Source: Deltaproteobacteria bacterium (GTDB lineage Bacteria > Desulfobacterota > Desulfobacteria > Desulfobacterales > Desulfatibacillaceae). Taken from it: 64,000 bases of DNA. Location of the stretch: assembly GCA_016235345.1 (NCBI GenBank), contig JACRLG010000017.1:51249-115248 (forward strand), read 5' to 3'. This document shows, piece after piece, positions 34,219 to 43,300 of the stretch (within the stretch, counting starts at the first letter, position 1; the number at the start of each line of letters is the position of its first letter). Under the pieces are notes generated by a model. It ran no database searches. It saw nothing but the letters and a program-made list of their open reading frames with translations, and was not told the DNA's origin. Made by a program: the position numbers and the translations under genes.

Positions 34219-34246
34219 GCGGGCGAGACGCCCGCGCTCCCAGGAA
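34219..34246. repeat. REP arm, copy B
   Basis: 28 bases identical to the right arm of copy A (33560-33587), in the same orientation, 212 bases upstream of the RAYT start. Only a single arm is present. Together with copy A it brackets the transposase gene. Confidence 0.85.
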
Positions 34247-34289
34247 AAGATATCCACCGCACAGTCTCAAATAAAGACCTTTTGCGCCT

Positions 34290-35102
34290 TTACGACATCG
34301 ACTTCATTGCGTTCTCGAAAATCACCGTTCCAAGCGGCGGGTTGATCGCCGGGGCTTCGGTGCGGAAGGCCCTTTCCCGGCGGCGGGTGAAAAGCGGGTG
34401 CTGGGCCGGGGTGAAGTAGGCTTCAGGGTGGGGCATGAGCCCGAAGATCCGCCCCGTGGGGTCGCAGATGCCCGCTATGTCGTTAAGTGACCCGTTGGGA
34501 TTTTGGGGAAAGCGCCCATTCGCAGGATTCCCGCCTTCGTCGCAGTAGAAGACCGCCGCGAGGTTTTCCTTAATGATGCGCTTCATTATCTTTTCTTCGG
34601 CGTAAAATTTCCCCTCGCCGTGGCGCACGGGCATTTCGAGCCGCGAAAGCCCCTTTGTGAACACGCAGGGGCTTTTCGGGTTGACCGAAAGGTTCACCCA
34701 GTCGTCACGGAAGTTACCGCAGTCGTTGTTTATAAGGGCCACCTTACGGGCCGCGTAGTCGTGGTCAAGGCCCGGAAGAAGGCCTAAGTTCACGAGGCAC
34801 TGGAAGCCGTTGCAGATTCCAAGCACAAGCCCTCCGCCCGCCACGAACTCCGCAAGCTGGTCGTTCACCCGGCTTTTCATGCGGGCCGCCTGGAGGACTC
34901 CCGCTCCGTGGTCGTCCCCCCAGGAAAAGCCGCCCACGAAGACCATCATCTTGCAGTCTGAGAGCTTTTCCGCGCCCGACACCAGGTCGTTTATGTGGAC
35001 CCTTTTGGCCTCGCCGCCCGCAAGTTCCACGGCGTGTGCGGTTTCGCGGTCGCAGTTCAGGCCAAAGCCCGTAAGCACAAAAACTATCGGTTTCGCCTTC
35101 AT
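34290..35102 (-). CDS. purQ: Phosphoribosylformylglycinamidine synthase, glutaminase subunit
   Basis: 270-residue class I glutamine amidotransferase that supplies ammonia for FGAM synthesis in purine biosynthesis. The nucleophile elbow is GICNGFQCLVNLG, N-terminal FVLTGFGLNCDRETA and FVGGFSWGDDHGAG are PurQ-type, and the catalytic His lies in GLMPHPEAYF. It overlaps purL by four bases (ATGA), so the subunits are cotranslated. Its length is nearer the glutaminase domain of large PurL than a small Bacillus-type PurQ (~227). Confidence 0.92.
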   Translation of the reverse strand: MKAKPIVFVLTGFGLNCDRETAHAVELAGGEAKRVHINDLVSGAEKLSDCKMMVFVGGFSWGDDHGAGVLQAARMKSRVNDQLAEFVAGGGLVLGICNGFQCLVNLGLLPGLDHDYAARKVALINNDCGNFRDDWVNLSVNPKSPCVFTKGLSRLEMPVRHGEGKFYAEEKIMKRIIKENLAAVFYCDEGGNPANGRFPQNPNGSLNDIAGICDPTGRIFGLMPHPEAYFTPAQHPLFTRRRERAFRTEAPAINPPLGTVIFENAMKSMS

Positions 35103-38098
35103 ACAAGAGCTCCGAAGCGGCTTTTGAAGGCCGTTTTAAGTGCTGGAATTTCCAAAGAAACAAGGGGGGCCTCGCTGGTTCCCCGAAGGATGAGCAGGCT
35201 CTTTTCGGTAACCACCCCCACCCGCGCCAGGGCGTGGCCGGAAAATGCCGCCTCGAAGGCCGCGCGTTTTTCCGGGTTTACGCTTACGATGAATCGCCCG
35301 GCGGATTCCGAGAAAAAGAGCGCCGAGTCCGTGAGCCTGTCCCTGTGGGGGGCCATGCCAAGGTCGATGTCGGCTCCCAGCTCGCCCGCCATTGCGCAGA
35401 GGGCCGCGTGGACGGCAAGCCCGCCCGCGTAGACCCCGTGGACCGAGGCCGCAAGCCCCGTGTTTATGGCCTTATGGAGGGCCTTGTAGAGATCGAGGCT
35501 TTTTTCGGGATTTTTGAGGGTCGGCGCGTTGGCCCCTATGTGCCCCAGAAGTGCGTAATACTGGCTTCCCCCAAGCTCGTTCCTGGTGTTGCCCAGAACG
35601 TAGATCAAATCCCCCGGCTCCTTGAAATCCATGGAGGCACACATGTTCACGTCCGGCACTATACCCGTGGCCGTGAACATGAGGGTGGGCAGGGCGCTAA
35701 CCTTGTGGCGTTCGCCGTAGGTTCCCGGAAGATGCCCGTCCACATACATGGAATCCTTGCCCGAAAGAAGGGGGATTTCATACGCCCGGCAGGTTTCCGC
35801 CAATGCCCGGCAGGAGCGCACCAACTGGGCCGCCTTGAATTTTCCGTCCGGGTTCCTGGCCGGGTCGTAGCTTATGGCGGGCCAACAGAAATTGTCCACG
35901 CCGCCCACGGTGTCCGGGTCAGCGCCCACGGCGATCAGGCGGCGAAGGGCCTCGTCTATCACGCAGCGGGTCATGGAATCGGCGTCTATGGCCGAGTAGG
36001 AAGGAAGCAGGGCCTGGGAAAGGGCCAGGCCCCGGTCGCTTGTCAGAACGGGCCGCAAGACCGCTGCGTCAGAGGGGACGTCCCTTTCCACTCCGCACAG
36101 AGGCTTGATGATGGATGTGCCCTGGACCTCGTGGTCGTACTGGCGGGTTATCCACTCGCGGGAGCAGATGTTGGGGGAGGCCAGCATGTCCAGGATCAGG
36201 CGGTCGAAATCCGACGGGTCGCTTAAAACAGGCTCCGCAAGCCCCCTGTCCTCCGGGGGCAGCCACTCGGCCTCGAACTCCCAGCGGGGGAAGGTGCCGG
36301 AAAGAAATTCCAGGTCAACAAGGGCGCAGGTCGCGCCGTTGTGGGTGAGCCTCAGTTTCCCGTCGTTCGTGTAAACGCCTATGACCGTTGACTCCACCGC
36401 GTGCTTTTGGGAAAGCTCCAGAAATTCTTCGATGTTGGCCGGGTTCACGGCAACCGTCATGCGCTCCTGGCTCTCGGAAACCCAGATTTCCCAAAGGTCC
36501 AGGCCCTGGTACTTTACGGGCACCTTTTCGAGCTCGACGTGCGCGCCGTTGGAGTATAGGGCGCTTTCGCCCACCGAGCTTGAAAGCCCGCCTCCGCCGT
36601 TATCCGTAATAAAGGCGATGAGGCCCCTGTCGCGGGCCTCCTCCAGAAAATCCATCATCTTTTTCTGGGTGTAGGGGTCCCCTATCTGAACGTGCCCGGC
36701 TGGCGTGGATTCGTCGAAAACCGCGCTCGACGCCGTGACCCCGTGGATGCCGTCCTTCCCAACCCGGCCCCCGCACATGACGATGAGGTCTCCGGGCGTT
36801 GTCTTCTTGTTCTCCGAAGGCTCGCCCATGACCTTTGCCGGCATGATGCCCAGAGCCGTGACAAAGACCAGGCATTTTCCAAGGTAGGAGGGGTGGAAGT
36901 ACAGAAGGCCGCCCGGGGTGGGGATGCCGCTCTTGTTGCCGCCGTCCTTCACGCCCTCGATGATGCCGTCCAGAAGCCGCCTGGGCTTGAGCCGGGGTTT
37001 CAATGGCCCTTTGTAGTCCCGGTCGGCCACGCAGAATCCGTAGGTTCCGGCCAGGATGCGCCCGCCCTTGCCGGTTCCCATGGGGTCGCGGTAAACGCCC
37101 ACTATGCCCGTTAGGGAGCCGCCGTAGGCCTCCATGTTGGAGGGGCTGTTGTGGGTCTCGCCGGTTATGGAGTAGTAGTGGTCGTCGTCCAGCCGGGCAA
37201 CGCCCGCGTTGTCCCATAAAAGGGAGACCACCCAGGGCTTGTTTTGGGCTATCTCGCGGGTGGGCTTTTCTATGTAGGTGGAAAAAAGGCTGACTATTTC
37301 GCTTTTTTCACCTTTTTCGGGGTCGCTATAAAAGAACCTGCCGCGAAAGGTGTTGTGGTTGCAATGATCGCTCCGGGCCTGGGCGATGTACTCGATCTCC
37401 ACGTCCGTGGGCTCGGAGAGCCCTTCCTCCGCCCTCTGGGCCAGCACTTCGGGCCTTAGGAAATACTCCCGGATCACCGGCACGTCGGCGGGGTTCAAGC
37501 TTAGGTTCCTCTCGTCCGAAACCCGCATCAAAGCCTCGTCGCTTTCTATGTTTATGGTGGAAAGCGCGGGCTCCTTTGTAATTTTCACCCTGGAAAAAAA
37601 TATTGCCGAGCCCTGGGCCTTGTCCCACTCGGCTTTTGTCCATACCCGGCAGTGCTGGATTATGTCGTTGGCCAGAAGCTCCGTTGCGAGCCTTTCGGCC
37701 TCGCTTCTTGGCAGATCGGGCGCGGAAAGCAGATAAAGCTTTGAAGTGTAGATGGCCTCCCCTGGGGAAAACTTCACCCCGAAAAGGTCCTCCACGGCCT
37801 CCCTTGCGGTGGCCCCGGCGTTGTCGCGCACTCCGGGGCGAAGGCCCACCCACACGAACCAGTCCGCCGGAAGATTCAGGGGGGCAAAGGACGACACCTG
37901 GGTCACGGGGTTGGTGAAGATCGCAGTCCGCGCCTTTTCAAGGTCAGCGTCCGAAAGGCCCGTATCGAAGGCGAGAACCGTGACCGCCCTTACATTGGCG
38001 ATTTCGATGCCCAGGTAGTCTCTTGCCTTTTTTCGGACTGAAGCGCCCTCGGAGTCGAAAAGACCGTCCTTTAGGGCAAGGGATAAAACGGCTGGCAT
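35099..38098 (-). CDS. purL: Phosphoribosylformylglycinamidine synthase, synthetase subunit (large type)
   Basis: 999-residue FGAM synthase subunit lacking the glutaminase domain. An N-terminal PurS-like/linker region (~residues 1-170) precedes the first AIRS-like half (SDHCNHNTFRGRF, ETHNSPSNMEAYGGS, GDLIVMCGGRVGKDGIHG). The second half has LLSGKDSMY and a C-terminal EPGDLIYVLG block. It is coupled to purQ, so the complex is a two-protein split of the E. coli single-chain enzyme, with PurS function apparently fused. ATG 38098 has AAGGA seven bases upstream and gives MPAVLSLALKDGLFDSEG; the frame is open to 38221 without support. Confidence 0.92.
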   Translation of the reverse strand: MPAVLSLALKDGLFDSEGASVRKKARDYLGIEIANVRAVTVLAFDTGLSDADLEKARTAIFTNPVTQVSSFAPLNLPADWFVWVGLRPGVRDNAGATAREAVEDLFGVKFSPGEAIYTSKLYLLSAPDLPRSEAERLATELLANDIIQHCRVWTKAEWDKAQGSAIFFSRVKITKEPALSTINIESDEALMRVSDERNLSLNPADVPVIREYFLRPEVLAQRAEEGLSEPTDVEIEYIAQARSDHCNHNTFRGRFFYSDPEKGEKSEIVSLFSTYIEKPTREIAQNKPWVVSLLWDNAGVARLDDDHYYSITGETHNSPSNMEAYGGSLTGIVGVYRDPMGTGKGGRILAGTYGFCVADRDYKGPLKPRLKPRRLLDGIIEGVKDGGNKSGIPTPGGLLYFHPSYLGKCLVFVTALGIMPAKVMGEPSENKKTTPGDLIVMCGGRVGKDGIHGVTASSAVFDESTPAGHVQIGDPYTQKKMMDFLEEARDRGLIAFITDNGGGGLSSSVGESALYSNGAHVELEKVPVKYQGLDLWEIWVSESQERMTVAVNPANIEEFLELSQKHAVESTVIGVYTNDGKLRLTHNGATCALVDLEFLSGTFPRWEFEAEWLPPEDRGLAEPVLSDPSDFDRLILDMLASPNICSREWITRQYDHEVQGTSIIKPLCGVERDVPSDAAVLRPVLTSDRGLALSQALLPSYSAIDADSMTRCVIDEALRRLIAVGADPDTVGGVDNFCWPAISYDPARNPDGKFKAAQLVRSCRALAETCRAYEIPLLSGKDSMYVDGHLPGTYGERHKVSALPTLMFTATGIVPDVNMCASMDFKEPGDLIYVLGNTRNELGGSQYYALLGHIGANAPTLKNPEKSLDLYKALHKAINTGLAASVHGVYAGGLAVHAALCAMAGELGADIDLGMAPHRDRLTDSALFFSESAGRFIVSVNPEKRAAFEAAFSGHALARVGVVTEKSLLILRGTSEAPLVSLEIPALKTAFKSRFGALV

Positions 38099-38313
38099 AA
38101 AAGGTTCCTTGATTATGGGTATTGCCGCTCCCGTGCGACCCGATGGAGTTTTAGTCCGGGCTCGCCCGCCTTCAAGCGGCCCTCTCGAACGCTTTGCAGG
38201 AAAATCACTTGTTATCGCCACAGGCCAAATCTGTCAAGGCGCAAGGTTTTTTACGGGCTGGAAATATTTCAGGGCTGTGGGCAATGGATGCGTTTTTGTG
38301 ATATGTAAGCGCC

Positions 38314-40392
38314 ATGAAAAGGGTTTTGACCATTTTTTTGATTCTTGCGGTAATTATCCCGGCTGGCGGGCTCGCCTTTTCCGCCGACGGGGCGTCCCCC
38401 GAAGAGACTGCTGTTTCCGAAGACGCCGTGTGCGCTCCCGTGCCGTCCATTTCCGAAGACGTGGCCTTTGACTGGCAGACCGCCCCCTCCCTGGCCCAGG
38501 ATGAAAGCCCCGGCGCGGGTTTCAGCCTGGAAGACGCCCTAAGCCTGCCCCTGGACGCCACTCCGGCAAGCGGAATGGCCCCGGAAGCCGCGCCCGCCTT
38601 CGATGCCGCAGACACGACAAACGCGGGCGACGCGGCTTCCGTTGGGCCGGAGAAACAACCTCCGGGCGTGGGAAGGGTCAAAATCACCGGGCTCAAAACC
38701 CTTTCCGAAAAGATGGCCGGGGCCATTTTGCGCACAAGGAGCGCGTCGCGGCTTCCCTGGCGGGAGAAGCCCGCCTTCATCGAGGAAAACGTGGAGGCCG
38801 ACCGGGAAAGCCTGAGGCGCTTCCTGGAAGGGGAGGGCTTTTTTTCCGGCAGGGTCGATTCAAAGGTGGTTTTCAGAAACAGGGGACAGACCGCCGACGT
38901 CACCTTTATAATGGCCGAGGGCGAGCCGGTGAAAATCACCAGGATCACCCTAAGCGGCATGGACGGGCTGGCCCCGGCGCTGGTGAAGGGCGTGGAGGAC
39001 CGGATGACCCTTGGGCCGGGCCGCCGCTTCCGGGCCGCCGAATACCGGGACGTGAAAAAGGCCATTGCGCGTTATCTTGGCGACAACGGCTTTCCCCAGG
39101 CGGCCATAACCGGGCGTGTTCTGGTTGACAGGCAAAACCGGACGGCGAAGGTTGAGCTTGACGTCGACCACGGGCGGCTTTACCGGTTCGGCGATTTTTC
39201 CGTTTCAGGGCTTCCCAAGACAGGCAGGGAGCTGATCGGCTCGCGCCTCTGTTTCAAAAAGGGCGACGCCTACAGCGAAGCCCTGGTTGAGGAAAGCCGC
39301 TACCGGCTATTCGATCTCCGCATTTTTTCCACGGTTACCATACTGCCCGATTACCCACGTACTTCCGAAGACGGGCTTTTGCCCGTCACGGTGGGCGGCG
39401 AGTACAGAAAGCCTCGGGAAGTGCGGATAGGCGCGGGCTACGGCACGGAGGACAAGCTCCGGGGCCAGGTGTCATGGAAGCACAGGAACTTAGGGCCTCT
39501 GGCCAAGCGGGTGGAGCTTGCCGTAAAGGCCTCGAACCTTGAACAGAGCGCGGAAGCGACACTTTTCCTGCCCCTCTTTTTAAGGCCGGACCAGGAGTTC
39601 TCGGACTCCCTGGGACTTTCGCGCCAGAACGAGACCAGCTACATAAACCGCACCATCTACAATAACGCCACGGTGACGCGCAAAATCGGGCAATGGTGGC
39701 ACTTCCGGGCGGGCCACACAATCGAGATAGACAACCCCGAAGACCTGCCGCTTGAGCTGGACACCGAGGATTTCCGGGAGGAGCACAACTACTTCGTATC
39801 CACAGTGGGTTTTTCCGCCGACCGGGACAGCCGCCGCCCCATCCTGGACCCTGTGAGGGGAAGCTATTTCGCGGCAGGGGTGTCCTACGCCTCCGCAGCC
39901 TGGGGCTCGGAGGCCCAGTACCTGAAGCTGGAGACCCAGGGAAGGCGGATTTTCCCCCTCTCCCACGGGTTTTCCCTGGCCGGGAAGCTCCTTTTAGCCA
40001 CCATGGAGCCCATGGAGGCATCCGACACCATCCCCACGGTGAAGCGCCTTTTTTCGGGCGGAAGCACCAGTGTAAGGGGCTACCCCTACCAGGAACTCGG
40101 CCCCATGAACGAGAAGGGCAAGCCCGTTGGAGGCCGCAGCCTTTACGAGGCCTCAGTGGAGCTGCGCTTTCCCGTATATAAGGCCCTTGGCGGAGTGGCC
40201 TTTGTGGACGCTGGCGAAGTACACCCGGAAAGTTTCGCCTTTGACGCCGACGAGCTGCGTTTTACGGCGGGCCTTGGCCTTCGCTACCATACCGTTGTGG
40301 GGCCGATACGGGCGGATTTGGGCTTTCCGCTCAATCCCCAGGCCTCGACCCCGGCCATGCAGATACATTTCAGCATAGGGCAGGCCTTCTGA
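38314..40392 (+). CDS. tamA: Omp85-family outer membrane protein, TamA-like
   Basis: 692-residue Omp85 protein. The signal peptide ends near LAFSA. An unusual acidic Ala/Pro/Asp-rich stretch (~25-105) follows. Three POTRA-like domains come next (VGRVKITGLKTLSEKMAGAI..., PVKITRITLSGMDG..., YRFGDFSVSGLPKT...). The C-terminal 16-stranded barrel has the lid-lock motif STSVRGYPYQELGP and a final strand ending IGQAF. It overlaps the TamB-like gene by one base (TGATG), so it is read as TamA, the outer-membrane half of the translocation and assembly module, rather than BamA. The acidic linker is not part of E. coli TamA. Confidence 0.88.
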   Translation: MKRVLTIFLILAVIIPAGGLAFSADGASPEETAVSEDAVCAPVPSISEDVAFDWQTAPSLAQDESPGAGFSLEDALSLPLDATPASGMAPEAAPAFDAADTTNAGDAASVGPEKQPPGVGRVKITGLKTLSEKMAGAILRTRSASRLPWREKPAFIEENVEADRESLRRFLEGEGFFSGRVDSKVVFRNRGQTADVTFIMAEGEPVKITRITLSGMDGLAPALVKGVEDRMTLGPGRRFRAAEYRDVKKAIARYLGDNGFPQAAITGRVLVDRQNRTAKVELDVDHGRLYRFGDFSVSGLPKTGRELIGSRLCFKKGDAYSEALVEESRYRLFDLRIFSTVTILPDYPRTSEDGLLPVTVGGEYRKPREVRIGAGYGTEDKLRGQVSWKHRNLGPLAKRVELAVKASNLEQSAEATLFLPLFLRPDQEFSDSLGLSRQNETSYINRTIYNNATVTRKIGQWWHFRAGHTIEIDNPEDLPLELDTEDFREEHNYFVSTVGFSADRDSRRPILDPVRGSYFAAGVSYASAAWGSEAQYLKLETQGRRIFPLSHGFSLAGKLLLATMEPMEASDTIPTVKRLFSGGSTSVRGYPYQELGPMNEKGKPVGGRSLYEASVELRFPVYKALGGVAFVDAGEVHPESFAFDADELRFTAGLGLRYHTVVGPIRADLGFPLNPQASTPAMQIHFSIGQAF

Positions 40393-43300
40393 TGGGAAAA
40401 CGGGCCGTCAAAATAGGACTATGGGCCGCTGCCCTGCTGGCTTGCGCGGCGCTTGTCTTTGCCCTTGCGGCCACATTGTACCTGCGCTCGGATTCCGGGG
40501 CGCGAGCGATGCTGAGAGCCGCCAACCGGGCGCTTTCCTCTCGCGGGCTTAGGGTTTCATGGACCAGAATCGGCCTTTCCGGCGTAAACAGCGTATGGGC
40601 GGAAAACGTGATCATATCCGATCCGTCCGGGATTCTTTTTAAAGCCCGAAAGGCCTCCTTCGGCCCGGTGATTCCCCTTCTTATGGGAAAAAACCCGCCG
40701 CTCGATCTTTCACTAGTAGGCCCTTCACTGGCCCTTTCAAGGAACGGGGAGGGCCAGTGGAACATCTCCGCCGCCCTTGCCCGGCTCAAGGCAGTCGGCA
40801 AAAAGAAAAAGAAAGAAAAAAACCTTCTGGTCATGGAAAGGATTTCAGTCAAGGACGGGCTTGTTCATCTTTCGATCCCCGGCTTTTCAGATGAAATCGG
40901 CGTAAACGCCAAGGCGTCCCTTAAAGGCGGGATTCTTGACGTAAAACGCCTCGTTCTCTCCGACAAATCCTTAAAGGCAAGGATTTCTGGAAACCTGGCG
41001 CTTACAAAAGACGCGTCCTCCGATCTTACGGTCAGGGCCGAGGCCGGGGCCCTCACACCCTACAAGGCCCTGTGGCCGGGGCTTCCGGGCCTATCGGGCC
41101 TTCAGATCACCGCAAGGGTGAAGGGCGCGGCAAGGGCTTTAACTGCTGATTTTTCCGCCTCCGTTTTTCCCGGACAGGAAGTTTCCGGCACTCTTTCCCT
41201 GGCCCGTGGGACGGGTGCGGCAAGGGCAGGGTGGGACCTTCGCTTTGAAAACCTTTCGGCCAGCGCCTTTTATCCGTCATTTCCCGCCCTTCTGAACGGC
41301 AAGGCGAGGGGCGATTTCAGAAAAATTTCCGGCAAGGCGGAATTTTCCGCCAGCCTGGACCTTTCCCCGTCCACGGTTCACGGGCTGTCCATAAACGCGG
41401 CGAAAATTTCCGCCACCCGGAAAAAAGGGGCGGATGCGCTGTCGGTTTCCGCGTCCACGGCTGCGGGCGGGCTCGGCCTGACAGTCAAAGGGTATTCGGC
41501 AGGGCTTTTCAGCAAGAAAGGTCCGGTCAACCTGAATTTCGCGGCCCGTCTTTCAAAAGCCGATCCGAAGGCTCTGCTGGCGGCCCTTGGAATAGGGAAG
41601 GGCGGTGTGGAAGCGGGCAACGTCAACGCGGACATTTCCGGCTCCCTGAAAAAAAAGGCAGGGGGGGGCCTCAAAGACGCCGTCTGGGCGGCGCGGGTGA
41701 AGGCCGGGCCGTCGGGCTACGGAAAATTCAAGGTTGCCGGGGCCTCGTTCCACGCGAAAGGCTCCCCCGGTCGCCTGGATGTTTCAGCCGGAAGGGTGAA
41801 GGCGAAAGATGCCGACCTGGGCTTTTCCTACGCTGGCGATTTTGCCGGAAACGGCAGGGCGAAGGTTTCGGGGCGGGTTGACGACCTTGCGGGAATCCTC
41901 TCCCTTTTCGGCGCAAAGGGCCTTTCGGGAAGGGCCCTGGTTGACCTTTCCGCCACCCTTGCCGAAAACGCCCGAAAGCTCGAAATTTCGGGAAAGGCCC
42001 ACGGAACCGGAGTTTCGTGGAGAAGCGAAACCCTTGCTGCGGGGGCCGGGAACGCGGCTTTTGGAGGCCGGGTAAAAATTTTTTTCAGGCCGGATCGCGC
42101 CTTTTCGGGCCTTAGGGCCGACGGCGGGCTTACGGCGAAAAACCTTTCCGGGCGCACCATCGGCAAGGGTGGGCGGGGCGTCCCGTTTTCCTCTTCACTT
42201 CTTGAAACGGACGGCAATTTTCAACTGGCCCCGGATTCCGCCGGAAAACTCCGCTCCGCGCTTTCCCTCACTTACTCGGCCAGAAGCCCGAAGGTTTTCA
42301 AAACGGTCGCAAAAGCCGCCGCCGGGCGTTTTTCGGCTGATTTCGGAAAGCGCACGGCCAACCTGAAACTTGCGGCAACGGGCCTTTCGGTTTCCGGGCG
42401 CAGGGCCGATAAGCTGGAGCTTTCAGCAGACGCCCAAAACGGGGCAGCCGTCTTCGACCTGGCCGTAAAGGATTTCGAGTCAGCCGATCTGGCGGCTTCG
42501 GGCCGCGTGGGGCGGGCCGGTGCTGACGGCGCGCGCACGGTGAGCCTATCCCGGCTGGTTTTCAGCGCCCAGGCAACCACCTATGCCGCGACAGGCCCCT
42601 CTGTTTTTTACCTTTCATCACGTGGCGTTTCCGTTTCAAGGCTCGATATTGCGTCCAAAGACCAGTTTTTTTCCATTGCCGGGCTTTACGAGTGGAAAGG
42701 CAGGCGCGACATCGCGGTAGCCGGGCGGAATCTTGCCCTGGCCCCCATTTTCCGACTTGTCTCACCCAAGGTCTCCGTTACGGGAAAGGCCGATTTTTCG
42801 GCAACCTTGACGGGCACGGCCAAAAAGCCGAGGCTTGTTGCGGAAGCCGTGGCGAGAGGCCTGTCGGCGGGCAGGGTTTCCTTCAAACGGGCGCAAGCCA
42901 GTGGCATTTGGGACGGGGCCGCAGCCTTTGCAACCGCCCTCCTGGACCCGGCCACGGGCGGATCCATAACCCTTTCGGCCCGCGCCCCCCTTGTGGTCGA
43001 CTCAAAAATGGATTTGTTGAGTCAGGCAAGGCGGGTGATCCTTGATGTATCAGGAAGAGACCTTGACACAGCTTCCCTTGCAGCACTTTTTTGGGATGAT
43101 GCGGGCCTTTCCGGAAAACTGGACCTAAACGCAAGCCTTTCGGGTTCGGGGCCGGATAAAAAGGCCGTGGGCAACGCGGTCCTTCGAAACGCCCGGCTCG
43201 AAGGGTACCCGGAAATCGCCAGGGCCGAGGCAAAATTCGGCTACTCGCGCCATTCAGCCTCGGTTTCGGGCCTTCTCCGGCCATCGAAAGGCGGGCAGGT

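Noticed and set aside
38099..38221. N-terminal extension of PurL
   Set aside because: No ribosome site, Arg/Gly-rich sequence unlike PurL; ATG 38098 has AAGGA at good spacing.
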